Shown: positions 27,962 through 35,052, counted from the stretch's first letter. The stretch is DNA of 35,074 nucleotides from Herpetosiphonaceae bacterium (GCA_013813565.1 JACCRK010000290.1:1-35074); one strand, 5' to 3'. The notes: generated by a model from the letters alone, not told the origin. Numbers and translations are program-made.

Positions 27962-28282
27962 AAAACCTCCCAAACAGCGTTAAGGTAACAGTGAGTCTCC
28001 ACCGCGTGACATGCAGTAGCATCGATGTGGCAAACGAGACGTCTTGTGGCCCCAACCTGTGGCGGCGTGCCACGAAAACTGGGGGTATTTCAAGCGGATG
28101 GTATTGTGGTGTGAATACTTTGGCAGGATGCCCTTGTTTTTCACGCTAATTGAGGAGACATCATGGTTCGATCTCGCCATCCTGCGAATCAGACCACGAA
28201 TTCAGCCCCGCAGGGATGACGATGTTTTAGGGCAGACAATAAAGTTGACTTGGGTTATTTAGGGATCGTATGGATTAGGCGC
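27962..28282 (-). other. Long 5' leader of the giant operon
   Basis: About 315 nt lie between the predicted start of transcription (near 28276) and the giant gene's ATG. I recognise no known riboswitch core. An 8-bp perfect inverted repeat (GCAGGATG at 28123-28130, CATCCTGC at 28178-28185) could close a 47-nt loop in the leader, and a small GTGGC/GCCAC hairpin lies at 28059-28073. No convincing leader-peptide start with a ribosome site was found on the minus strand. Confidence 0.4.
27966..27970 (-). promoter_or_regulatory. Ribosome binding site deciding the start of the giant gene
   Basis: GGAGG lies 4 nt before the ATG at 27961, a tight but usable spacing. It overlaps the codons that would follow the upstream TTG at 27973, so it argues for the ATG as the real start. 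Confidence 0.6.
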
Positions 28283-28310
28283 ATTATACGAAGTTTAACT
28301 TTTTTGTCAA
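28283..28310 (-). promoter_or_regulatory. Consensus housekeeping-sigma promoter for the giant operon
   Basis: On the minus strand, TTGACA (28310-28305) and TATAAT (28288-28283) are separated by 16 bp: both hexamers match the sigma-70/SigA consensus perfectly. The spacer is AT-rich. The local sequence is much more AT-rich than the coding regions. Transcription would start near 28276. A perfect double match is rare by chance in GC-rich DNA, though activity is inferred only from sequence. Confidence 0.8.
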
Positions 28311-28363
28311 AATTAGGTCGGGGGGTGCCAGGGCATGGCGACGTTGGATCTTCAGAAATTGCC

Positions 28364-28392
28364 GTGACAAAATCATCAATCGCGTAGATAAT
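28364..28392 (+). promoter_or_regulatory. Promoter candidate for the XRE/NB-ARC/TPR regulator
   Basis: GTGACA (28364-28369) and GATAAT (28387-28392) each match the consensus at five of six bases and are 17 bp apart. The predicted start near 28399 gives an 88-nt leader. The -35 boxes of this and the giant-operon promoter are 53 bp apart and back to back, enough room for a shared operator. Confidence 0.6.
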
Positions 28393-28486
28393 TCCCCAAC
28401 TTGCTTCAGACCTGACAACCGCGCTGCGCCTCCCGCGCTGTCGCCAGAGCAGCGGTCGGCACGGCCGCTGAGATCGGGTAACGCCT

Positions 28487-30973
28487 ATGCCGGACCTTTC
28501 GTTTGGTCAATGCCTGAAAGCCTATCGCATCAGCCAGAGCCTGACCCAGGCGGCGCTGGCCGAGCGGGTTGGCTGCGCGGTGGAAAGTATCCGCAAAATG
28601 GAGGCCAACAAGCAGCGCCCCTCGCACGCATTTGCCACCCGGCTGGCCGATATGCTGGCGATTCCCGATCAGGATCGCCATTCCTTTATCACGCTGGCCC
28701 GCGCCATCTTCACCCCGGCGCAGATCGACCAGCCAGCCAGCGGGCCGCCACGCCTGCCGCCCCAGGCCACCCCGCTGATTGGCCGCGGTGAGCAGAGCGA
28801 CCAGGCCTGCGGGCTGCTGCGCCAGCCGACAGTTCGCCTGCTGACCATCACCGGGCCGGGCGGCATCGGCAAAACCCGACTGGCGCTGCATATCGCCAGC
28901 CAGCTGGCTGGCGACTTCGCGGCCGGCGTGGTCTTTGTGCCGCTTGAATCGCTGACCGACCCCGCCCAGATTGCCGCCCCGATCGCCCAGGCGCTCCAGA
29001 TGCAGGGAATTGGCCCCAAATATGTGATCAAGCACCTCAAAACGTATCTGCGCAGCGCCCACCTGTTGCTGGTGCTGGATAATTTCGAGCATCTCCAGTC
29101 GGCCGCGCCCCTGATCGGCGATCTGCTGGATGGCTCGATCAATCTGAAGATTATTGTGACCAGCCGGACTTTGCTGCGCCTGGCGGCCGAGCAGGCCTTT
29201 CCACTGCCGCCGCTGGCCGTGCCCGACCTCAAACAGCTGCCGCCGGCCGATCAGCTGCTTAGCTATGCCGCGATCCAGCTATTTGTCCAGCGCACCCAGG
29301 CGGTCAAGCCCGACTTCACCCTTGACGCTGGCAATGCGGCAACGATCGCCATGATCTGCTGCCGACTGGAAGGGCTGCCGCTGGCGATCGAGCTGGCGGC
29401 GGCGCGCATGCGGCTGCTTTCCGCCGCGACGATCCTGGGCTATCTCCAGCAGCGCCTGGCGCTGCTGGCCGGCGGGCCGCTCGATGCCCCGCTGCGCCAC
29501 CAGACCCTGTATCGATCGATCGAGTGGAGCTATGACTTGCTGGCGGCGCCTGATCAGGCGGTGTTGCGGCGGCTGGCGGTGTTTGCCGATGGCTGTAGCC
29601 TGGCGGCAGCGCAGGCTGTCTGCGGGTCCTCAGCGGCTGGTGAGCCTGCGCCCGACGCTCAGCTCCTGCCACCAATCCTCGATCAGCTGACGCTGCTGGC
29701 CGACCAAAGCCTGCTGCGCTCAGTGCCTGGGCGAGATCACACGCAGCGCTTTACGCTGCTGGAGATGATCCGCGACTATGCCGCCGAGCAGCTCCAGCGC
29801 TCCGGCGAGCTGGCCGCTGCGCGCGATCGCCACCTGGCCTTCTATCTGGCGCTGGCCGAGCAGGTCGCCCCGGATCTGGCCAGCTTCAACAAGCGGGCGC
29901 AGCTTGAGCGGCTGGCCTGGGAGCGGGCTAATCTGCGGGCGGCGATCGAATGGGGGCTGGACCGGCACAACGGCGAAGCGGTGATCCGCCTGTGCGCCGG
30001 GCTGGAGACCTTCTGGTATGTCTCTGGCGACCCGGCCGAGCTGCACCGCTGGCTGACCACATTGCTGGGGCAGGATCAGCCGGATTCGGTGCGGGCGAAT
30101 GCGCTTGGCATGCTGGGCTATGTGCTGGCGTTTATGCAGAGCGATTATGCGCAGGGCCGGCGCTGCTATCTGGAGGCGGTGGATCTGTGGCGAAGGCTCG
30201 CTGACCAGACCCGCCTGACCGATGGGCTGGCCCGGCTGGGCGAGATTGCGATGGAGCAGGGCTGGTATGCCGAGGCGCATGGCTGGTATGCCGAGGCGCT
30301 GCTGCTCCGCCAGGCGAGCGGCGACCACGAGGGCGTGATTGGCCTCCAGGACTGCGTGGGGCTGGTGCTGCTCCGCCAGGGCGAGTTTGCGCGCGCCCGC
30401 AGTGGTTTTGCCGAGAACCTGCGCTGGTGGCAGCGGCGCAAGCAGCCGCGGGCAGTGGCCTTTGCGCTCAACGCCCTGGGGATGATCGCGCTGTACGAGG
30501 GGCGCTGGGTTGACGCACAGCACTTTCACGAGCGGGCGATCGTGGTCTGGCGCGAAAGTGGCGACACTCGCGGGGTCTCATCGGCCCTGAATGCGCTTGG
30601 GCCAGCCTTGCTGTACCAGGGCCAGCTTGGGCCGGCGCGGTTATGTCTCAGCGCCAGCCTGCGCCTGCGCTGGGAGTTTCACGACTACGACGGGATCGCC
30701 TGGAACCTGGAGCGGCTGGGCGAGGTTGCGCTGGCTGAGGGGCGGCCAGGCCACGCCGCCCGGCTCTGGGGCCGCGCCGCCGCGCTGCGCGACGAGCTGG
30801 GCATTCCGCTTTTTCCAGCCGAGCGGCTGCGTCTGGCGCCGATTATGGCCGGCGCCGAGGCCCGGCTGGCGCCCGCCGACTGGTTGCGCAGCTGGACGCT
30901 CGGCACCGATCAGGTCCTGGCCGAGGTCGTGGCCGGCGAGCTGGCCGGCGCCAGCACGGGCTCCAGCGGCTGA
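28487..30973 (+). CDS. XRE-HTH / NB-ARC-type NTPase / TPR transcriptional regulator
   Basis: Likely a signal-responsive DNA-binding regulator of the STAND class. Residues about 5-60 form an XRE-type helix-turn-helix (LTQAALAERVGCAVESIRKM). An NB-ARC-type P-loop NTPase follows: Walker A GPGGIGKT at 123-130, Walker B LLLVLDNFEH with Asp198, the VTSR sensor segment, and GLPLA at 296-300. A winged-helix-like piece (IEWSYDLL...LRRLAVF, from about 341) leads into a helical TPR region from about 500 to 760, rich in Ala, Leu and Arg. There is no BTAD or LuxR output domain, so the N-terminal HTH is presumably the DNA-binding part. In this class ligand or protein contact by the TPRs usually controls nucleotide-dependent assembly. 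It is divergent from the giant operon and a plausible regulator of it. The ribosome site is weak. The last 64 bp overlap the convergent GH16 gene. Confidence 0.9.
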   Translation: MPDLSFGQCLKAYRISQSLTQAALAERVGCAVESIRKMEANKQRPSHAFATRLADMLAIPDQDRHSFITLARAIFTPAQIDQPASGPPRLPPQATPLIGRGEQSDQACGLLRQPTVRLLTITGPGGIGKTRLALHIASQLAGDFAAGVVFVPLESLTDPAQIAAPIAQALQMQGIGPKYVIKHLKTYLRSAHLLLVLDNFEHLQSAAPLIGDLLDGSINLKIIVTSRTLLRLAAEQAFPLPPLAVPDLKQLPPADQLLSYAAIQLFVQRTQAVKPDFTLDAGNAATIAMICCRLEGLPLAIELAAARMRLLSAATILGYLQQRLALLAGGPLDAPLRHQTLYRSIEWSYDLLAAPDQAVLRRLAVFADGCSLAAAQAVCGSSAAGEPAPDAQLLPPILDQLTLLADQSLLRSVPGRDHTQRFTLLEMIRDYAAEQLQRSGELAAARDRHLAFYLALAEQVAPDLASFNKRAQLERLAWERANLRAAIEWGLDRHNGEAVIRLCAGLETFWYVSGDPAELHRWLTTLLGQDQPDSVRANALGMLGYVLAFMQSDYAQGRRCYLEAVDLWRRLADQTRLTDGLARLGEIAMEQGWYAEAHGWYAEALLLRQASGDHEGVIGLQDCVGLVLLRQGEFARARSGFAENLRWWQRRKQPRAVAFALNALGMIALYEGRWVDAQHFHERAIVVWRESGDTRGVSSALNALGPALLYQGQLGPARLCLSASLRLRWEFHDYDGIAWNLERLGEVALAEGRPGHAARLWGRAAALRDELGIPLFPAERLRLAPIMAGAEARLAPADWLRSWTLGTDQVLAEVVAGELAGASTGSSG

Positions 30974-31806
30974 TACTCGATCCAGTCAACGGCGGCCGCG
31001 ATCCTGGTCTGCGGGCAGGCCAGCGCCTGGGGCTGGGCCTCAGGCGCCCAGGTGTTGCTGTGCCAGATATTGACCATCGTGTAGGCTGGGATCTGCGGGA
31101 TGCACTGCCCGCGGTAGTGCCACAAAACAATCCGCTGGCCCGTCTCTGGGTGGACAATCCACCACGTCACCGACTGTGGCGCCCAGTGAAAGCCGTACTC
31201 GTAGAAGCGGGCGGACGCATCGTAGCTGGCGATCGCCGGGATCTGCGCCGGCTGGCTGGCCTCAGGCTCACTGGCGAGATCGCGGTGGGTGGCCGGGTTG
31301 AAGTCGGTCCCAAAGCGGGTGTACTCGATCGTCCCGCTGGCCAGGTTGATCTTGCGATAGACCCGGCGGCTGCCCTGGGTGGCCAGGTCGTAGCTGGTCC
31401 ACACGCTGAGGTAGATCGACTGCGGCTCGGCGGCCAGCCACTCGATATCGATCTCGCTGTTGTCGGCCATGCCGCTGGCGTCGCTGTCGCTGCCGTCGTT
31501 GAAGTAGGTGAAAAAGCCGCTGATCACGCCCTCCTGCCTGGTTGAGCAGGCGGCTGCCCGGAGTCGCGCCGCGTAGGTGCCGTAGAGATAGCGCTGGCGC
31601 GACTTGAGATTGGCGCCCTGATCGGGGCTGGCGGCGTGGCCAGCGCTCAGCTCCAGCCGCACGACCCGGCCATTCAGGGCCAGCGGTTCGGCGCAGTTGG
31701 CCCGGACCTGGGCGCTGGCGCTGGTCGAATACCAGTCGAAGGCTGGCGAACAGTGGAGATCGCGAGCGAAATCTTCTAAAAAACCTACCGATTCGACGTA
31801 GCTCAT
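30910..31806 (-). CDS. GH16 family beta-glucanase-like protein lacking a signal peptide
   Basis: A 298-residue catalytic-domain-only protein of the GH16 (laminarinase/lichenase) family, which cleaves beta-1,3 or beta-1,3-1,4 glucans by a retaining mechanism. The catalytic motif EIDIE gives the predicted nucleophile Glu118 and acid/base Glu122, with Asp120 between. It is very similar to the catalytic domain of the neighbouring GH16 gene (shared GVISGFFTYFNDGSDS, EPQSIYL, RKINLASGT), so the two are tandem paralogues. The start at ATG 31806 is supported by GAGG 8 nt upstream; a TTG at 31824 would include that site. The N-terminus (MSYVESVGFLEDFARDL) enters the domain almost at once and has no signal peptide. 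The C-terminal tail after DWIEYQPL is Ala/Ser/Pro-rich and overlaps the regulator. Either cytoplasmic, exported by another route, or a decaying duplicate. Confidence 0.88.
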   Translation of the reverse strand: MSYVESVGFLEDFARDLHCSPAFDWYSTSASAQVRANCAEPLALNGRVVRLELSAGHAASPDQGANLKSRQRYLYGTYAARLRAAACSTRQEGVISGFFTYFNDGSDSDASGMADNSEIDIEWLAAEPQSIYLSVWTSYDLATQGSRRVYRKINLASGTIEYTRFGTDFNPATHRDLASEPEASQPAQIPAIASYDASARFYEYGFHWAPQSVTWWIVHPETGQRIVLWHYRGQCIPQIPAYTMVNIWHSNTWAPEAQPQALACPQTRIAAAVDWIEYQPLEPVLAPASSPATTSART

Positions 31807-31814
31807 GCTGCTTT

Positions 31815-31818
31815 CCTC
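31815..31818 (-). promoter_or_regulatory. Ribosome binding site of the signal-less GH16 gene
   Basis: GAGG (extended as GAGGAAAG) is 8 nt before the ATG at 31806. Its presence argues that the short N-terminus without a signal peptide is the real start and not an annotation artefact. Confidence 0.55.
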
Positions 31819-31845
31819 GGACAATTACCTCACTCCAAGCGTTGC

Positions 31846-31875
31846 GGCGGAGCCCAGCAAGCGCCACGCTCCGCC
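31846..31875 (-). other. Inverted repeat between the two GH16 genes
   Basis: GGCGGAGC (31846-31853) and GCTCCGCC (31868-31875) form a perfect 8-bp GC-rich stem with a 14-nt loop, starting 9 bp after the stop of the upstream GH16 gene. No T-tract follows, so it is not a good intrinsic terminator. It may stabilise or partly separate the two messages. Confidence 0.4.
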
Positions 31876-31883
31876 CGACCGAC

Positions 31884-33797
31884 CTACTGGCCGTAGACCT
31901 CGAACTCCCACAGCGAGTAGCCCCACTGAGTGCCGCGGGCGGTGCCGTAGAGCCGGATGTAGCGCCCGCTGCCGCTCACCGCCAGGTCGTCGCTGCCGCC
32001 ATCGCCGGTCGTGGTGCTGTAGATCGGCGTCCAGCTGCTGCCGTCGGCCGAGGTCTGAATCTGGTAGGCCCGCCCGTAGGCCGCCTCCCACTTGAGCACA
32101 ACCCGGCTGATCGAGCGGGTGGCGCCAAGATCGATGCGAATCCACTGGGGGTCGCTGTAGGCGCTGGCCCAGCGGCTGGTGCCGCTGCCATCGACCGCCC
32201 GGCCGGCTTCCAGGCCGCTGCCCTCAACTGACGCGGCCAGCGCCGGTCGCCCGAGCGCCAGATTGCTCACAACCGGCCCGCCGGAGCACGGCTGGCCGTT
32301 GATCAGACAGTTGCTTGGCGCGCTCCAGGCGCCGCTGTAGCTGGCGGTGTAGCCAAACTCGCGCGACTGGCCGGGATCGATCCGGCGGTTCCACTCGACG
32401 TTGCGGAAGGTGTAGTGGTTGCCGCTCCTGGTCCGGGTCGAGTCCCAGGAGGAGTCGATCGTCGCCGTTGCCGGCAGGTCGATATCCAGCGCCCAGCCAT
32501 CGACTGCGGCCGTGCCATTGTTGGTGATGCGGTAGATACCAACGTAGCCGGTGCCCCAGTCGTCGTATCTGCCGAAGGTCGCGCTCAGTCCGCCGGCGGG
32601 CGCCGGGTTGGTCGTGACGCTGAGCGGGGCGCTGAGCGGCGAGCGATTGCCGGCGGCGTCGCGGGCGCGGACCGTAAAGCTGTAGGATGTGCTGGGATTC
32701 AGGCCGCTGACCGTGGCGCTGGCGCCGCCGACCGTGGCGACCGGCGTGCTGCCGCCGTTCTGAAACACCTCGTAGCCGGTGACGCCGAGGTTGTCAGTGG
32801 CGGCGGCCCAGCTCAGGCTGACGCTGGAGCTGGTTTTTGACGGCGAGCTCAATCCGCCCGGCGTACTTGGCGGGGTCGTGTCGGTCGGGCTGGTCACGGG
32901 CGAGTAGCGCAGCCAGTCGATATCGAGGCTGCGGGTGGCCGACGGCGGCTGGAGCGCCGCCGGGCAACACTCGGGCGCCCAGGCGCTGGTGTGCCAGACA
33001 TTCGCCATTGCGTAGGCTGGCACTTTGCTGATCCGGGCGGACGGCCCGCGGTAGTCCCACAAGATAATCCGCTGGCCGCTGGCCGGGTTGATCGCCCACA
33101 GCACAATGCTGGTGGCGCTCCAGCTGAAGCCGTACTCATAGTAGGCCGCTGCGGAGTTGTAGCCAGGCAGCGCCGCCACGGTCGTCGGGCTGGCCTCGGT
33201 CGCGCTGCCGGCCAGGTCGGTAAAGGCGCCGCCGAAGTTGGTCGAGTAGCGGGTGTACTCGACCGTCCCGCTGGCCAGGTTGATCTTGCGGAAAACCCGT
33301 CGGCTCTCCTCGGTGCTGGGGTTATAGTCGGTCCACAGGGTCAGGTAGATCGACTGCGGCTCGGCGCAGAGCCACTCGAAGTCGATCTCGCTGTTGTCGG
33401 GCAGCCCGTTGCCGTTGCTGTCGCTGCCATCGTTAAAGTAGGTGAAGAAGCCGCTGATCACGCCCTCGCTGGTTGGGCAGGTCGGGGTTTTCAGGCGCGC
33501 TTCGTAGGTGCCGTAGTCGTACAGCTGCTTGGAGATGATGTTGGCGCCGTTGCCAGGGTTGGCCGGCTGCCCGGCGCCGATCTGCAGGCGCAAGATCTTG
33601 CCGTCGCTGGCCTGGGCCGCGCTGACGTTGGCCGTGCCGCGCGGCAGCGCCGACTCGGAGGTCCACGCGAAAATTGGTGAGGTGGCCAGATCGCGGTCGA
33701 ACTGTTCGGTGAAGGCGGGGGCGGCCTGGGCAACGGTGATAACAAAAAGTAAAGATAGCAGTACAAGGCCTGAGAGCCAGGAAGGATAACGGTGCAT
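31884..33797 (-). CDS. Secreted multidomain GH16 beta-glucanase (GH16-FN3-CBM2-F5/8C)
   Basis: A 637-residue secreted glycoside hydrolase. The start at ATG 33797 follows GAGGAG by 7 nt; a TTG at 33812 lies upstream of that site and is rejected. Signal peptide: LSGLVLLSLLFVITVAQA, cleavage before AP. GH16 catalytic domain about 27-298 with EIDFE: predicted nucleophile Glu137, Asp139, acid/base Glu141. Fibronectin type III about 306-393 (TPGGLS...SVSLSWAAATDNLGVTGYEV). CBM2-like domain about 403-506 (GYVGIYRITNNG, DIDLPATATIDSSW, and two Cys near its end). F5/8 type C (discoidin, CBM32-like) domain about 510-637 (ALGRPALAAS, RWASAYSDPQWIRIDLGA). The family breaks down beta-1,3/1,4-glucans such as laminarin or lichenan; the CBM2 suggests binding to cellulose or chitin-like surfaces. 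Exact specificity cannot be read from sequence. Confidence 0.93.
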   Translation of the reverse strand: MHRYPSWLSGLVLLSLLFVITVAQAAPAFTEQFDRDLATSPIFAWTSESALPRGTANVSAAQASDGKILRLQIGAGQPANPGNGANIISKQLYDYGTYEARLKTPTCPTSEGVISGFFTYFNDGSDSNGNGLPDNSEIDFEWLCAEPQSIYLTLWTDYNPSTEESRRVFRKINLASGTVEYTRYSTNFGGAFTDLAGSATEASPTTVAALPGYNSAAAYYEYGFSWSATSIVLWAINPASGQRIILWDYRGPSARISKVPAYAMANVWHTSAWAPECCPAALQPPSATRSLDIDWLRYSPVTSPTDTTPPSTPGGLSSPSKTSSSVSLSWAAATDNLGVTGYEVFQNGGSTPVATVGGASATVSGLNPSTSYSFTVRARDAAGNRSPLSAPLSVTTNPAPAGGLSATFGRYDDWGTGYVGIYRITNNGTAAVDGWALDIDLPATATIDSSWDSTRTRSGNHYTFRNVEWNRRIDPGQSREFGYTASYSGAWSAPSNCLINGQPCSGGPVVSNLALGRPALAASVEGSGLEAGRAVDGSGTSRWASAYSDPQWIRIDLGATRSISRVVLKWEAAYGRAYQIQTSADGSSWTPIYSTTTGDGGSDDLAVSGSGRYIRLYGTARGTQWGYSLWEFEVYGQ

Positions 33798-33804
33798 GGT
33801 CAGT

Positions 33805-33810
33805 CTCCTC
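33805..33810 (-). promoter_or_regulatory. Ribosome binding site of the secreted GH16 gene
   Basis: GAGGAG lies 7 nt before the ATG at 33797, fixing the start and giving a textbook signal peptide. Confidence 0.7.
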
Positions 33811-33876
33811 AACTAAAAAATGACGGGTGCAGCGCGATGTGGCTGCCGATCCTGGCGGCGATTGCCAGATGCGCGT

Positions 33877-33905
33877 ATTACACTCGATCTCAGGGGCGGG
33901 GGAAA
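33877..33905 (-). promoter_or_regulatory. Weak promoter candidate for the GH16 genes
   Basis: On the minus strand TGTAAT (33882-33877) matches five of six -10 bases; 17 bp upstream is TTTCCC, a poor -35 (three of six). T-rich tracts directly upstream could act as an UP element or activator site. Predicted leader about 70 nt. Confidence 0.35.
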
Positions 33906-33925
33906 GGGTAAAAAAAGGGTAAAAA
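33906..33925. repeat. Helically phased direct repeat in the GH16/methyltransferase intergenic region
   Basis: GGGTAAAAA occurs twice (33906-33914 and 33917-33925) with an 11-bp period, about one helical turn. It lies between two divergent genes and immediately upstream of the weak GH16 -35 box, a suitable place for an operator. Confidence 0.4.
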
Positions 33926-33964
33926 CCGGGGGAGATCAGGCACAGGCGCTGGGTCGCCGGGGTG

Positions 33965-33973
33965 TGCGATAAT
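33965..33973 (+). promoter_or_regulatory. Extended -10 promoter candidate for the methyltransferase gene
   Basis: TGCGATAAT fits the extended -10 pattern TGnTATAAT with one mismatch. No -35 hexamer is seen at 16-18 bp upstream, which extended -10 promoters can tolerate. The leader would be about 23 nt and includes the strong ribosome site. Confidence 0.4.
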
Positions 33974-33988
33974 GCCGAAGCACAACGT

Positions 33989-33994
33989 AGGAGG
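33989..33994 (+). promoter_or_regulatory. Ribosome binding site of the methyltransferase gene
   Basis: AGGAGG lies 8 nt before the ATG at 34003, the strongest ribosome site in the window. Confidence 0.75.
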
Positions 33995-34002
33995 AACCAG
34001 CC

Positions 34003-35052
34003 ATGACCATCTCGGTGACCGCAGCCGCCAGCCTGGCGCCCACAGGCACGAATCTTCAGCGCCAAACCACGATCCTGCTCAGCCCTGAAACCTCCTATGG
34101 CGAGCTGTTTCAGACAGTTGCGACGCTCTACCAGTGGTTTGCCCAGCTGACGGCGATCCAGGAGGATCCCAGCCAGCTTGAAAAATACCATGACTCCTTC
34201 GCCGCCTCCGGGAAAATGATCTCAGCGCTCGGGGCGGCCCGCTGCATGGGCGATCCGCTGCGCACGGCGCGCTTTATCCAGGGAGTTGCGGCGGCGCTGC
34301 AGGTGGCCCAGGAGCGCTTTCCCAACCAATGTCTGCGGGTGCTCTATGCCGGGACTGGCCCGTTTGCCGCGCTGCTGCTGCCACTGCTCACCCGATGGAC
34401 GCCCGCGCAGCTGCAGGTGACGCTGATCGATATCCATCAAGAGTCGCTGGATGCGGTCGCCTGTCTGCTGGACCACTTTGGGCTGGGAGCATTGGTGGAG
34501 ACGCTGGTGTGTGGCGATGCGACCGCCTACCGCCATCCAACCGACCAGAAGTTCCATCTCCTGGTAAGCGAAACGATGCAGAAAGCCCTGGAGCACGAGC
34601 CACAGGTCGCCATCACGCTGCGGCTGGTCTCCCAGCTGCATCCCCAGGGGCTGCTGGTCCCTGAGCGGATCACCGTGCAGGCGTGTCTGGCCGATACCAG
34701 CAAGGAGTTTGCCTTTGTGGATGCTGAGGGAGGCGTGCTGCTTGAGCGCGCACGGGTGGAGCTGGGAACATTGATCGACCTGACCGTTGAGACTGCCCGA
34801 ACACCAGCCGCGCTGCTCGCCCCACGCACCGTCCACATCCCGCATGATGTCCCCGCCAATTTGCGGACTCTGCTGCTGCGGACGCAGATTGTCACCTTTG
34901 GCGGCATCGTGCTGGACGACTATGACTCAGGGCTGACCTATCCGACCATCCTTCAGCCGGCGGAGCCAATCACGCCAGGCGCCACGATCACGTTTGCCTA
35001 CGCGATGACGGCCCAGCCTGGATTTCGAATCATAGCTGATGCAGCCCGGTAA
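34003..35052 (+). CDS. Class I SAM-dependent methyltransferase, PRMT-like
   Basis: A 349-residue soluble protein with a Rossmann-type SAM-binding core. Motif I is VLYAGTGPFA (Gly117, Gly119), followed by the acidic strand VTLIDIHQESLDA and then VCGDATAY. The next element, SETMQKALEHE, places Glu190 and Glu199 nine residues apart, the same spacing as the double-glutamate loop of protein arginine methyltransferases (SExMxxxLxxE). It is followed by LHPQGLLVPERITVQACLAD, like the PRMT strand after that loop, and a beta-rich C-terminal half ending in a GATITFAYAM-type strand. No THW loop is visible. An N-terminal helical part (about 1-110) has no recognised family. It may methylate a protein arginine or a small guanidino compound; the substrate is not indicated by the neighbours. 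It is divergent from the GH16 pair and complete in the window. Confidence 0.85.
   Translation: MTISVTAAASLAPTGTNLQRQTTILLSPETSYGELFQTVATLYQWFAQLTAIQEDPSQLEKYHDSFAASGKMISALGAARCMGDPLRTARFIQGVAAALQVAQERFPNQCLRVLYAGTGPFAALLLPLLTRWTPAQLQVTLIDIHQESLDAVACLLDHFGLGALVETLVCGDATAYRHPTDQKFHLLVSETMQKALEHEPQVAITLRLVSQLHPQGLLVPERITVQACLADTSKEFAFVDAEGGVLLERARVELGTLIDLTVETARTPAALLAPRTVHIPHDVPANLRTLLLRTQIVTFGGIVLDDYDSGLTYPTILQPAEPITPGATITFAYAMTAQPGFRIIADAAR

Noticed and set aside
28044-28262. 72-codon plus-strand and 66-codon minus-strand open frames in the divergent intergenic region
   Set aside because: Neither has a properly spaced ribosome site or a recognisable sequence, and both overlap the leader predicted from a consensus promoter.
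28245-28274. Alternative plus-strand promoter TTGACT-18-TATGGA
   Set aside because: The -10 match is poor and a better pair (GTGACA-17-GATAAT) lies closer to the regulator gene.
31846-31875. Intrinsic terminator between the GH16 genes
   Set aside because: The stem is strong but no T-tract follows in the direction of transcription, so it is listed only as an inverted repeat.
31807-31883. Missing signal peptide of the short GH16 gene hidden in another frame upstream
   Set aside because: The upstream 77 bp translate in the other frames to Arg-rich sequence with no hydrophobic core, and the ATG at 31806 has its own ribosome site.
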